From contig DATKHY010000007.1 of NCBI GenBank assembly GCA_035544215.1, positions 1,550,001-1,614,000 of the forward strand: DNA of 64,000 nt, given 5' to 3'. Positions 9,081-17,083 of this stretch are shown piece by piece. Position 1 is the first letter of the stretch. Each line of letters opens with the position of its first letter. This DNA is from Candidatus Binatia bacterium. GTDB lineage: Bacteria; Vulcanimicrobiota; Vulcanimicrobiia; Vulcanimicrobiales; Vulcanimicrobiaceae. The notes under the pieces were generated by a model. It worked only from the letters and a program-made list of their open reading frames with translations. It was not told the DNA's origin and did not search any database. The translations under genes were made by a program, and so were the position numbers.

Positions 9081-9603
9081 AGTACGGTTCGACGAACGGG
9101 CGCGCGAACCACGGGATCGTCGATAGAATCGCGTCGTCGATCGGCGCGTCATACGTCACCAAGTATGGCGCCAGGCGCGAGTCGTGCAGGCTCGCACGAA
9201 TGTCGGGCGAGAGCGGAAAAAAGAGCGACACGAAGAGCACGAGCCACAATAGGATCGCGCCCTTGGCGAAGCCGACGAACGCTCCGCCCAACGCGTTCCC
9301 GATCCCGAGTACCGGCAGCTTCGCGATGGCACCGAGCAGGCGCGCCACGATCAGCAGGGCCACATAGGTCAAGAGTCCGGTGCCGAACATGCCGATGACG
9401 TGCGCCGATCCGGGTCCGACCTTCGCGATGGCCTCGATTTGCGAATCCAGAAAGCCGTTGTAGAACCACGGCGCGACCAAAGCCGCGGTAACCGCGACCG
9501 CGCCGCCCAGCTCCGAGACGAATCCGCGCGTATATCCCTTGTACGTTGCGATACCGAGCACGATGATCATCACCGCGTCGGGCCAGGCAGCGCCGGCGGT
9601 CAC
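9061..9603 (-). CDS. CvpA-family membrane protein
   Basis: Four-helix inner-membrane protein of about 180 aa. The start WPDAVMIIVLGIATYKGYTRG matches the CvpA N-terminus (DxxII...GyrrGf). The family is linked to colicin V production and envelope homeostasis, and in many bacteria it follows pheT as here. The GTG at 9603 overlaps the pheT stop in GTGA and supplies the residues expected before the first helix, so it is preferred over the internal ATG. The gene ends the pheS-pheT transcription unit and overlaps the convergent aminotransferase. Confidence 0.85.
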   Translation of the reverse strand: MTAGAAWPDAVMIIVLGIATYKGYTRGFVSELGGAVAVTAALVAPWFYNGFLDSQIEAIAKVGPGSAHVIGMFGTGLLTYVALLIVARLLGAIAKLPVLGIGNALGGAFVGFAKGAILLWLVLFVSLFFPLSPDIRASLHDSRLAPYLVTYDAPIDDAILSTIPWFARPFVEPYFRRHHL

Positions 9604-11930
9604 GTTCGAATCGTCGCCCCCAACCGCTCGCCGAGAGCGACGAGGACAGCGGCGACCGCCGCATCGGCCTCCTCGTCGGTGATCGTCGCGTCGAAGCGCT
9701 GCAGCGTGACGCGCAGGGCGAGGCTCTTGTGCCCGTCCGCGACCTGCGGTCCGCGGTATTCGTCGAACGCATGGACGCCGGTGCTCAGCGGACCGGCCGC
9801 GGCGGCGACGGCCAGTTCGACCTCGTGCGCGCTCACGTCGTCGCGCACCACCAGCGCGATGTCGCGATACGTCGAGGGGAACCTGGACGGCACACGATAG
9901 TGCGGCACGGCGTACGCAGGCAGCGCCGCGACGTCGATGAGGCAGACGTACGCGTTGCCGGATAGGCCGAACGCTCGGCTTAAGCGCGGGTCGATGCACC
10001 CGAGCTCGCCCACCTCGCGGCCCTCGATCGTCAGCGCCGCGCGCTTGCCGGGATGGAACTCGACGCCGCCGCCCGGCGACGCGTCGACGGTTAGGCCCGT
10101 GATCTTTCGAACTAGCGCCTCGCAGTCGCCGCGCAGCCGCAGGAACGGTTCGTCGCGCCAGGGCCGCGCAGAATCGGCGTTTGCCGTAAAGCCGAATCCG
10201 AGCGCGGTCCGCTCGGCAACGCCGTCGCCGTCCGCGCGGAACACGTCGCCGATCTCGAAGATTCGAACCGCTTCGTAGGCGGCGAAGTACTCGAGCATCC
10301 CCGGAACCAGCGAGCCACGGAGAAAGCGTTGCTCTTCCGACAGCGGGTTGCGAACCTCGACCGAAGCGTCGCCGTACGCGGAGCCGCGCAGCGAGTGCGT
10401 GATGATCTCGCGATAGCCCAGCGCCTCGAGCGCGTGCGCCAGGCGACGCTCGCGATCGAACACCGCACTCGAGATCGCGTGCGGTGGCACCGACGGCTCG
10501 ACGGCCTCGATCCGGTCGTATCCCTCGATGCGCGCGGTTTCTTCGATTAGGTCGGCAGCGATCGTGAGGTCGCGGCGCCACGGCGGCGCCGTCACCGCGA
10601 GCGCGCCCGTCCCGGCCGGCTCCACGGCGCAGCCGAGCGCCTCGAGATGCTGGGCGACGCGTTCGCGAGGTATCGCGAGGCCCAATAGCCGCTCCACGTC
10701 GCGCAGCGGCAGGCGAATCGGCGCCGGCGTCATCAGCTCGGCTCCGAAGGCGTGAGGGGCATAGGCAGTCGCGCCGAGCTCGCTCAACAGCTGCGCAGCC
10801 CGCGCCGCGCCGAAGTCGGTCAGCGCCGGCGCCAGCGATTTCTCGTGACGAGCCGACGCCTCGGTGCGTAGGCCGAGCGCTCCGCTCATCCGGCGGACCC
10901 GCGGGCCGCTGAAGTTGGCGGCCTCGACGACGATCGAGTTCGTCGCCGTTGTTACCTCGCTGGATGCGCTCCCCATCAGACCCGCGAGGCCGAGCGGCGC
11001 GGTGTCGTCGGCGATCACGAGCGACGCCGGCGAGAGCGCGCGCGCGACGCCGTCGAGCGTCACGATCTTCTCGCCGTCGCGAGCGCTGCGGACCGTGAGC
11101 GTGCCGCCGTGGATGTGCGCGGCGTCGTAAAAGTGCAGCGGCTGCCCGGTCTCCAGCATCACGTAGTTCGAGACGTCCACCACGTTGTTGATCGGACGCT
11201 GGCCCGCCAGGGCAAGCCGGATGCGCATCCAGGCCGGCGCCGGCCGGACCTGCACGCCGTCGAAACGCTGCGCGACGAACCGGTGGCAATCCGTGGACTG
11301 CAGGACCACGCGCGGCGCCTCGCCCGGCGGCTCCGTTGCGTCGTACGAATCGAGTAGGGGCGGCAGCCGTAGCTCGACGCCGTAGGATGCGGCGAGCTCG
11401 CGCGCCAGCCCGACGATCGACAATGCGTCGGGCCGGTTCGCCGTGATCTCGACGTCCAGCACGTCGTGCCTGAGTCCAAAGAGCTCGACGGCGTCGACGC
11501 CGAGCGGAGTCCCCTGGCCAAGCTGCAGGATCCCGTCCTCGAACCACTCCGCGGGCAGCGCCAGCTCGCCGGCCGAGATCATCATTCCGTGCGAGACGAC
11601 GCCGCGCATCGTGCGCCGCTCGATCCTCAGCGTTGGGAGCTGAGCGCCGACGGTCGCCACGGCGATGACTTGGCCCGCGGCAACGTTGCTGGCCGCAGTG
11701 GCGATCGTCAGCGGCTCGGCAGCGCCGACGTCGACGCGCGCGACCTGCAGCCGATCGGCGTTGGGATGCTTCTCGAGCTCCGCGATGCGCCCGGTCACGA
11801 CCCCGCTGATCTCGGGGCGCCTCTCGACGTCGGCGACGGGAAAGCCGAGCATCGCTAAGCGGTGGGCGACGGCTTCGGCATCGGCCGGAATCGCGGCGTA
11901 TTCCCGCAGCCAGCTTATCGGTACGCGCAC
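9600..11930 (-). CDS. pheT: phenylalanine-tRNA ligase beta subunit
   Basis: Beta chain of the alpha2beta2 enzyme that charges tRNA-Phe. 776 aa in the usual order: N-terminal ISWLREYAAIP, tRNA-binding EMAP/OB domain (about 40-150, HPNADRLQVARVDVG), B3/B4 editing domain, B5 domain, catalytic-like core and C-terminal ferredoxin-like anticodon-binding domain (YRVPSRFPSTYRDIALVV). GTG start at 11930. It lies 13 bases downstream of pheS and overlaps cvpA by 4 bp, so it is cotranscribed with both and controlled by the pheS leader. Confidence 0.97.
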   Translation of the reverse strand: MRVPISWLREYAAIPADAEAVAHRLAMLGFPVADVERRPEISGVVTGRIAELEKHPNADRLQVARVDVGAAEPLTIATAASNVAAGQVIAVATVGAQLPTLRIERRTMRGVVSHGMMISAGELALPAEWFEDGILQLGQGTPLGVDAVELFGLRHDVLDVEITANRPDALSIVGLARELAASYGVELRLPPLLDSYDATEPPGEAPRVVLQSTDCHRFVAQRFDGVQVRPAPAWMRIRLALAGQRPINNVVDVSNYVMLETGQPLHFYDAAHIHGGTLTVRSARDGEKIVTLDGVARALSPASLVIADDTAPLGLAGLMGSASSEVTTATNSIVVEAANFSGPRVRRMSGALGLRTEASARHEKSLAPALTDFGAARAAQLLSELGATAYAPHAFGAELMTPAPIRLPLRDVERLLGLAIPRERVAQHLEALGCAVEPAGTGALAVTAPPWRRDLTIAADLIEETARIEGYDRIEAVEPSVPPHAISSAVFDRERRLAHALEALGYREIITHSLRGSAYGDASVEVRNPLSEEQRFLRGSLVPGMLEYFAAYEAVRIFEIGDVFRADGDGVAERTALGFGFTANADSARPWRDEPFLRLRGDCEALVRKITGLTVDASPGGGVEFHPGKRAALTIEGREVGELGCIDPRLSRAFGLSGNAYVCLIDVAALPAYAVPHYRVPSRFPSTYRDIALVVRDDVSAHEVELAVAAAAGPLSTGVHAFDEYRGPQVADGHKSLALRVTLQRFDATITDEEADAAVAAVLVALGERLGATIRT

Positions 11931-11943
11931 GCGTCGTGTCCGG

Positions 11944-12984
11944 TCAACTCAGTTGCGCGAGAAAATCGGGGTCGCTGTTGATGAAGCGGCGGATGTCGTC
12001 GACGCCGTAGCGCGGCAGGCCGAGCCGCTCGACGCCGAAGCCGAAGGCCCAACCGGAGTACACGTTGGGATCGTAACCGACCTCGCGCAGGACATTAGGA
12101 TGCACCATTCCGGATCCGCCCAGCTCGATCCACCCCGAGCCGCCGCAGAGGTTGCACCGCGGGCCCGAGGCATCGCCGTGGCACTTCGGGCAAGTCGTGT
12201 CCACCTCGGCGCTCGGCTCGGTGAACGGAAAGTACGACGGGCGAAAGCGAACGCGTTGCTCCGGGCCGAACAGCTCGCGGCACAATCCGGTCAGCATGCC
12301 CTTCAGATGTCCGAAATGGATGTCGTCGGCGACGAGCAATCCTTCGACCTGATGGAACTGAAAGAGATGCCGCGCGTCGACAGCGTCGCGGCGAAAGCAC
12401 TTTCCCGGCGCCACGATCGCGATCGGTGGGCGATGCTGCTGCATCGTGCGAATCTGCATCGGCGAAGTGTGCGGCCGCAGCAGCACGCCGTCGGTCAACC
12501 AGAACGAGTCGAAGCTCTCGCGTGCGGGATGGTCGCTCGGGATGTTCAGGGCGTCGAAGTTGTAATAATCCGGCTCCGCCTCGGGGCCGACGACGACCGC
12601 GAAGCCGTGCCGCATGAAGTAGTCGCAGCTTTCCTCGATAATCCGCCGCACCGGATGGATCGATCCGACCTGCGACGCGATCGCAGGGAACGTTGGGTCG
12701 ATCGCGGCGGCGAGCTCCGCGCCGACGGCGCTCGACTCCAAGTCCGCCTGCGCCGCCTGCAAGCGGCCTTCCATCATGGCGACGGCGTCGTTGATCGCCT
12801 TGCCCGCGCCAGGCCGCTCTGCCGGTGGAAGCGTGCCGATCGTGCGGCGCACTTTCGTTACCTCGCCGCTTCTGCCGAGGTAGGCGACGCGCACGTTTTC
12901 CAGCGCCTGCGTGGTGCCGACAGCCTTCGCATCGGCCGCGAAGCGCTGGAGCAAATCCGCCAATAGTTGCGTCAAATCGGTCAT
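11944..12984 (-). CDS. pheS: phenylalanine-tRNA ligase alpha subunit
   Basis: Catalytic subunit for Phe-tRNA synthesis, 346 aa. An N-terminal coiled coil (about 1-85) is followed by the class II core: motif 1 around HPVRRIIEE, motif 2 FRRDAVDARHLFQFHQVEG, and motif 3 WAFGFGVERLGLPRYG. A CxxC...CxxC zinc-ribbon-like insert (CPKC, CNLC) precedes GSGMVHP, as in many bacterial PheS. The ATG at 12984 gives the standard N-terminus; the frame open farther upstream (to 13035) runs through a terminator hairpin and is not coding. No Shine-Dalgarno is visible. The region just before the ATG is the U-tract of an intrinsic terminator. Confidence 0.97.
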   Translation of the reverse strand: MTDLTQLLADLLQRFAADAKAVGTTQALENVRVAYLGRSGEVTKVRRTIGTLPPAERPGAGKAINDAVAMMEGRLQAAQADLESSAVGAELAAAIDPTFPAIASQVGSIHPVRRIIEESCDYFMRHGFAVVVGPEAEPDYYNFDALNIPSDHPARESFDSFWLTDGVLLRPHTSPMQIRTMQQHRPPIAIVAPGKCFRRDAVDARHLFQFHQVEGLLVADDIHFGHLKGMLTGLCRELFGPEQRVRFRPSYFPFTEPSAEVDTTCPKCHGDASGPRCNLCGGSGWIELGGSGMVHPNVLREVGYDPNVYSGWAFGFGVERLGLPRYGVDDIRRFINSDPDFLAQLS

Positions 12985-12990
12985 CGTGTC

Positions 12991-13028
12991 AAAAACAAAA
13001 CGCCCGGTACTTTCATTTCTACCGGGCG
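12991..13028 (-). terminator. intrinsic terminator/attenuator directly upstream of pheS
   Basis: On the minus strand a perfect 9-bp stem (CGCCCGGTA at 13028-13020 pairing with TACCGGGCG at 13009-13001), a 10-nt loop and the tract TTTTGTTTTT. The tract ends six bases before the pheS ATG, so any pheS transcript starting at the promoter near 13240 must read through it. This is the geometry of an attenuator. No T-box consensus is present. Confidence 0.8.
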
Positions 13029-13074
13029 CTTCCAAAATCGGTTTTTGTAGCTATCTCTGCGAACGACTCCCAAT

Positions 13075-13176
13075 CTAGGTTGTCGCGGGCGCCGCGTGCA
13101 GCCTTCGGTAGGCCAGGTAAGCGTCGATCGAACCCGTTTGGGCGAAAAGCCTCCAGAAGAGATAGGACGTTGCCAT
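13075..13176 (-). CDS. YqzL-like small protein / candidate pheST leader ORF
   Basis: 33 codons with a clear Shine-Dalgarno (GAAGGAG, about eleven bases before ATG). The core YLFWRLFAQTGSIDAYLAYR resembles the YqzL-like family of Firmicutes (W-k-x-F-x-x-TG-x-I-x-AYL-x-Y), of unknown function. It is rich in aromatic residues (2 Phe, 1 Trp, 3 Tyr). It sits between the promoter and the terminator of pheS, so it may also act as an attenuation leader peptide. Its UAG lies about 46 bases before the terminator stem. Whether the peptide, its translation, or both matter is unresolved. Confidence 0.65.
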   Translation of the reverse strand: MATSYLFWRLFAQTGSIDAYLAYRRLHAAPATT

Positions 13177-13236
13177 GCGTTTGCTGTCTCCTTCTGAGCC
13201 GTCGGCTCCGGGGCGGCCCTGTCGCGGAATGGGCTG

Positions 13237-13245
13237 AGTATACCA
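13237..13245 (-). promoter_or_regulatory. extended -10 promoter for the YqzL-like ORF-pheS-pheT-cvpA unit
   Basis: Minus-strand TGGTATACT: a TATACT hexamer at 13242-13237 preceded by TG one base away. No good -35 is seen, as is usual for extended -10 promoters. Predicted start near 13230, about 55 bases before the small ORF. Confidence 0.55.
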
Positions 13246-13253
13246 TGTGACTT

Positions 13254-14099
13254 TTAGCACCGGTAGTCTTGACTTTTTGGGTCCGCACCACTCTCTTGAC
13301 AAGACCGCAGAGCGCTCCCTTGATGCACGAACGCGCGCCCCGCTTCGTACAGCGCGATCGATCCCGCGACCGCCGCGCTCAGGCTCTCGCTGGGGCCCTG
13401 CATAGGGATGGCGAGCACTCGCTCGCAGAGGGTCGCCCAGCGTCCCAGCCCGTGCCGCTCGTTGCCCACGACGATCGCGACCGGGCGCTCAAGTTGCCTG
13501 CTCTCCAGGCAGGCGCCGTGGGCCGCGAGCCCGACGAGATTCACCCCCGCGGTGGCCGCCGCCGCGGACAGCGCCGGCGGATCCGCGACCGAGATTGGCT
13601 GGCGAAAGATCGCTCCCATCGAGCCGCGCACGACCTTCGGGTTGTATGGGTCGACGCCCAGGCTTCCGAACGCGACGCCGTCGCAGCCGAACGCATCCGC
13701 CGAGCGCAGCAGCGTTCCCGCGTTGCCAGGATCGCTGACGTCGGCGAGGACCAAGATCAGCGCCGCGCCGGCCAGTAGTTCTTCGACGGGACGGAGCCGC
13801 AGCGGGGCGACGGCCACCACGCCGCTCGGCGTCCTCACGTCCGAAATGTGCGGGGCACTGCGTTCGTCCACGAGGAAGACCGTGATCCCGCGGGACTCTA
13901 GCTCGCCGAGCCGGGGCGTCGCGTCGTACATGGTCTCAGTGCAATAGATCTCTTCGACCGGAAAGCGACTCGCGAGGGCCTCTTCCAACATCGTAAGGCC
14001 TTCGAACGCAAAGCGCCCCTGCGCGCGGCGCCCCTTGGGCGATTGAAGCGCCCGTACGCCTGCGAGCCGGTCGGCGTGAACTCCGAGACGTACGGCCAC
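13254..14099 (-). CDS. SpoU/TrmH-family RNA 2'-O-methyltransferase
   Basis: SAM-dependent ribose methyltransferase of the SPOUT class, 281 aa. N-terminal substrate-binding domain (ALQSPKGRRAQGRFAFEG, about 15-85), then the knotted catalytic domain: motif 1 with DPGNAGTLLRSADAFG, motif 2 IVVGNERHGL, motif 3 IPMQGPSESLSAAVAGSIALYEA. Motif 3 reads SLSA where family members usually have SLNV. The rRNA or tRNA target is not known. The GTG start is one base after the preceding small membrane gene. In many bacteria a gene of this family sits between rplT and pheS, as here. Confidence 0.88.
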   Translation of the reverse strand: MAVRLGVHADRLAGVRALQSPKGRRAQGRFAFEGLTMLEEALASRFPVEEIYCTETMYDATPRLGELESRGITVFLVDERSAPHISDVRTPSGVVAVAPLRLRPVEELLAGAALILVLADVSDPGNAGTLLRSADAFGCDGVAFGSLGVDPYNPKVVRGSMGAIFRQPISVADPPALSAAAATAGVNLVGLAAHGACLESRQLERPVAIVVGNERHGLGRWATLCERVLAIPMQGPSESLSAAVAGSIALYEAGRAFVHQGSALRSCQESGADPKSQDYRC

Positions 14100-14100
14100 G

Positions 14101-14304
14101 TTAACGCCCTCGAGCCGGCCTGGATGTCGCCATCCGGATGAAGATCATGACCAGTCCCGCAAAGATGGCCGCCAGTACCACGGCGATCCGGTCGTTGAAG
14201 TGATGCGGAACGAGCCATCGCAGCAGCACGTAGGCGATGGCGGCGAACACGAAGAGAAAGAAAGCAAGCCAGCCGAGTTCAGCGGCGATGGACGATTTCG
14301 CCAT
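14101..14304 (-). CDS. small two-helix membrane protein
   Basis: 67-residue protein with two strongly hydrophobic segments (about 10-30, WLAFFLFVFAAIAYVLL, and about 40-57, AVVLAAIFAGLVMIFI) joined by a basic turn and ending in a basic tail. No family recognised. It precedes the SpoU methyltransferase by one base, so it is probably translated from the same mRNA. The ATG at 14304 is 49 bp from the divergent NUDIX start. Confidence 0.6.
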   Translation of the reverse strand: MAKSSIAAELGWLAFFLFVFAAIAYVLLRWLVPHHFNDRIAVVLAAIFAGLVMIFIRMATSRPARGR

Positions 14305-14353
14305 TGGCGGTCCTTACGAGGCCCCATTCCGCCGTTCCGCCAAGGGCCTGCCG

Positions 14354-14908
14354 ATGGAAGAAGCGCCCCGCGTGATCGCCTCCCGCCGTTGCTTCGAGGG
14401 CCGCGTCTTCGCCGTGCGCGTCGACGAGGTGAGGTTCGAGGATGGGAGCGAGCACCGCGTTGACGTCGTCGAGCACGGCGCCTCCGTTGCGATCGTCGCC
14501 ACGCCCACCCCGGACACGATCGTTTTGGTACGCCAGTACCGGCACCCGGCGAACGCGGCGCCGTGGGAGATTCCCGCCGGATCGTCCGACGCCAACGAGA
14601 GCCCCACGGACGGCGCCAGGCGCGAGCTGCGCGAGGAAACCGGGTATCTCGCGGGCAGCATCCGGCCGATCGGCTCTGTCTGGACTACTCCCGGCTTCTG
14701 CTCTGAGGTCATGCACTTCTTTCACGCGGATCAGCTCACCGCCGGCGCGCCGGCAACGGATGAAGACGAACGAATCGAGGTGCGGACGTGCACGCGTGAG
14801 GCGGCATGGCGCCTGGTCGGTGAGGGGACCGTCGACGCAAAAACCCTGCTGGCCCTGCTTTGGCTGCAGGGCGGAGAAGGTGAATTTGGAAGTCACTTTG
14901 GTCGATAG
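14354..14908 (+). CDS. NUDIX hydrolase, ADP-ribose pyrophosphatase type
   Basis: Hydrolyses nucleoside-diphosphate compounds, most likely ADP-ribose (NudF-like). 184 aa. N-terminal beta domain, then VRQYRHPANAAPWEIPAG, which marks ADP-ribose pyrophosphatases, and a NUDIX box centred on ARRELREETGY (the upstream box glycine is replaced within SSDANESPTDGA). ATG at 14354 with AAGGG seven bases upstream is chosen. In-frame starts at 14237 and 14288 would overlap the divergent membrane-protein gene and add a low-complexity leader. Confidence 0.85.
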   Translation: MEEAPRVIASRRCFEGRVFAVRVDEVRFEDGSEHRVDVVEHGASVAIVATPTPDTIVLVRQYRHPANAAPWEIPAGSSDANESPTDGARRELREETGYLAGSIRPIGSVWTTPGFCSEVMHFFHADQLTAGAPATDEDERIEVRTCTREAAWRLVGEGTVDAKTLLALLWLQGGEGEFGSHFGR

Positions 14909-14980
14909 TTACTGTAAGAAAGACTTCCGCATCGTCGCCGTTGCTACCGACGCGGCTGGAGTCGATCTTGGAGGTAGGTG

Positions 14981-15256
14981 GTGGAAATACCGAGCGACAT
15001 TGACGCCGTACTGAAGCGATTGTTGGAGCGCAACCGTCTGGGCGCAGATGCGTCCGTGTTAGCGCCCGAGGACGAGGCCTACTTGAGCTCCCTGATCGAT
15101 GCGGTTCGCGGCGGCCGCCGAGCCGTCTTGATCGTCGAAGACGCCGAGGAGCGGCTGCGCTACATGTTCAGCAACGCGACGCGCGCCGAGGCCGTGACGA
15201 TGTTGGGCAAAGTCGTCGAAGCGACGGGACGGCGGTTGGCCGACGGAGACGACTAG
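14981..15256 (+). CDS. small hypothetical protein
   Basis: 91 residues, charged, probably all-helical and soluble, no signal peptide. No family recognised. A strong GGAGG lies six bases before the GTG at 14981, which decides that start over the GTG three bases earlier. The sequence shows two helical halves, an N-terminal IDAVLKRLLERNR segment and a C-terminal RAEAVTMLGKVVEATGRR segment. It follows the NUDIX gene by 72 bp. Its TAG stop overlaps the stop of the convergent serine-hydrolase-like gene in CTAG. Confidence 0.55.
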   Translation: MEIPSDIDAVLKRLLERNRLGADASVLAPEDEAYLSSLIDAVRGGRRAVLIVEDAEERLRYMFSNATRAEAVTMLGKVVEATGRRLADGDD

Positions 15257-16653
15257 GCGGTCAAACTGAGTCCGTCGATCTTGCCGTCGGCGGTCACTTC
15301 GAACTGGTAGTGAAACTGCGCATTGGGGTAGCGCACGAGGAACTCGTACAGCGTGTCGCCGTTCGTTTCGACGGTGCTCGATATCGGCGCGATCGATTGA
15401 ACCGGACCCAGGGACGCGAAGTCTTCACGCGCAACGAGTTCGTCGCTCAGGTAGGCACTGAAGGACGGGGTCAGTTCCGAGCGATCCAGGTGGCGGGTCG
15501 CGAGACGATCGAGCCACTCCTTAGCTCGCGTCACGATGGCGTTGTCCAGGTTCGTCGTCGCCGGCGGCACCAAGAGATCTAAGATGCGGGCCCCCAATTC
15601 TTCGGGGATCGTCACCGAGCGCCCGCGCAGTGAGTCGACGTTGGATAGCACGATCACGCCTACTTGTTGTTCGGGCAGTAGCGCGTTCATCGCGCGATAA
15701 CCCGAGATCTCACCGTTGGTCCAGACGAACTCCTTGCCCCCACGCCGATCGATGACCCATCCCATGCCGTACTTCGTCGGCCCGGCGCTCGCGGTTGGGC
15801 TGAACATCGTTCGAACCGAATCCACGCGCAGCAACACCGGCATCTCGATGTCCCACTTGGCGAGGTCGTAGATCGTGGAAACGAGGCCGGAGTCGCCGTC
15901 GAGCCACGCAGGGTCCCACGTCGGGGCGACCGCGAAGTCGCGCGCGCTGCGCGTGTAACCGGTGGCATGTGCGCCGATGCCGTTATCGCCGGCGAGGAAC
16001 GTGTGATTCATCACGAGCGGCAAGAAGATGTGCTGCTCGAGATAGTCGGAGAGCGGGACGCCGCTGACGCGCTGCACGATCAGGCCGGCGATGAGATAGT
16101 TGATCGGATTGTTCGCGTAGACGACACCTGGAGAAGCGGGTGGTTTGATCCCATCGACCATGGCGAGCAGGTCGTTGAGCTTGATCGTGCGCGTCAGATC
16201 AGACGCGACTTTCGGGATCGTCGTATAGCTTGGGAGGCCGGAGGTCTGCGTGAGGAGCTGCGCGATCGTGACGTCGTCGCCCAAATGGAACTCGGGGACG
16301 TACTTGCTCACTCGATCGTCGAGGCTTAATTTGCCGTCCTGGACAAGCAATAGGATCGAGGCGGCCGTAAACTCCATCGTGACGCCGCCCGCGTAAAACT
16401 CCGTGTCGGGCATCATCGCGGCGTGTGGTGCGATCGTCGCGAAGCCAAATCCGCGCGCGTAGACGAGCCGGCCGTCCTCGACGACGCCGATCGCGAGCCC
16501 GGGCGTCCGCCCCGCATGAATTTCATCTCTTGCCATGCGGTCGATCTGCGCGGCGACCGAGGGAGTCAAGGCGAGCCCGGGTTGCGAGCGGGCCGGCAGC
16601 GCTAACAACCCGACGAATAGAGCCGTCGCAAAGACGGAACCCCAACGTCTCAT
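15253..16653 (-). CDS. beta-lactamase/serine-hydrolase fold protein lacking SxxK (predicted inactive)
   Basis: Exported class C beta-lactamase-family protein of 466 aa. Signal peptide (ATALFVGLLALPARS), then the penicillin-binding fold (PGLAIGVVEDGRLVYARGFG; FTAASILLLVQDGKLSLDD; VSKYVPEF). The catalytic SxxK motif is replaced: where active relatives read SVTKxFTA this protein has GVTMEFTA (Gly90, Met93), while the YxN motif (YANN) remains. A binding or scaffolding role is more likely than hydrolysis. ATG at 16653 begins the signal peptide; it is 9 bases after a perfect TATAAT with no Shine-Dalgarno, suggesting a leaderless message. Confidence 0.8.
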   Translation of the reverse strand: MRRWGSVFATALFVGLLALPARSQPGLALTPSVAAQIDRMARDEIHAGRTPGLAIGVVEDGRLVYARGFGFATIAPHAAMMPDTEFYAGGVTMEFTAASILLLVQDGKLSLDDRVSKYVPEFHLGDDVTIAQLLTQTSGLPSYTTIPKVASDLTRTIKLNDLLAMVDGIKPPASPGVVYANNPINYLIAGLIVQRVSGVPLSDYLEQHIFLPLVMNHTFLAGDNGIGAHATGYTRSARDFAVAPTWDPAWLDGDSGLVSTIYDLAKWDIEMPVLLRVDSVRTMFSPTASAGPTKYGMGWVIDRRGGKEFVWTNGEISGYRAMNALLPEQQVGVIVLSNVDSLRGRSVTIPEELGARILDLLVPPATTNLDNAIVTRAKEWLDRLATRHLDRSELTPSFSAYLSDELVAREDFASLGPVQSIAPISSTVETNGDTLYEFLVRYPNAQFHYQFEVTADGKIDGLSLTA

Positions 16654-16662
16654 AACGCCACC

Positions 16663-16668
16663 ATTATA
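16663..16668 (-). promoter_or_regulatory. TATAAT -10 of the serine-hydrolase-like gene
   Basis: Perfect minus-strand TATAAT nine bases before the ATG at 16653; a weak GCGACA lies 18 bases upstream. Predicted transcription start is within three bases of the ATG. Confidence 0.6.
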
Positions 16669-16711
16669 TACTAGCGCGCGTCTGCCTGTCGCGGACGCGC
16701 GCACCTCGAGA

Positions 16712-17071
16712 CTATCGTTCCGCGGCTTGCCGCGCCAGGTTCAGCAGCATCCCGAACGCCTTTTCGTCCGAGATAGCCAGGTCCGCGAGGGCCTTGCGGT
16801 TCAGGCTGACGCCGGATTTCTTCAGGCCGTGCATGAAGACCGAATATGAAAGACCTTCGCGGCGCACGGCGGCGTTGATCCGGCTGATCCACAGCGAGCG
16901 GAAATCGCGCTTGCGCACGCGCCGGTCGCGGAACGAGTAGGCCAGCGACTTCAGTAGCGCCTCGTTAGCGACGCGATAGTTGCGGCGGCGCGACGCGCGG
17001 AAGCCCTTGACTAGCTTCATGACCTTGCGGCGGTGCTTGAGAGCGTTTACCCCGCGTTTGATGCGTGCCAT
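16712..17071 (-). CDS. rplT: 50S ribosomal protein L20
   Basis: 119-residue very basic protein starting MARIKRGVNALKHRRK, with the family's long N-terminal helix and the C-terminal globular part (RINAAVR, GVSLNRKALADLAI). It binds 23S rRNA early in large-subunit assembly. In E. coli and Bacillus L20 also represses its own operon through the mRNA leader. It follows rpmI by 12 bp in the infC-rpmI-rplT operon. Complete. Confidence 0.98.
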   Translation of the reverse strand: MARIKRGVNALKHRRKVMKLVKGFRASRRRNYRVANEALLKSLAYSFRDRRVRKRDFRSLWISRINAAVRREGLSYSVFMHGLKKSGVSLNRKALADLAISDEKAFGMLLNLARQAAER

Positions 17072-17083
17072 GTCGAGCCTCCG

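Noticed and set aside
12985-13250. T-box riboswitch upstream of pheS
   Set aside because: No T-box core (AAC..GGTGG) or specifier stem could be found; the leader is also short for a T-box.
14237-14353. Longer NUDIX protein starting at 14237 or 14288
   Set aside because: Would overlap the divergent membrane protein and add residues not expected before the NUDIX N-domain; ATG 14354 has a Shine-Dalgarno.
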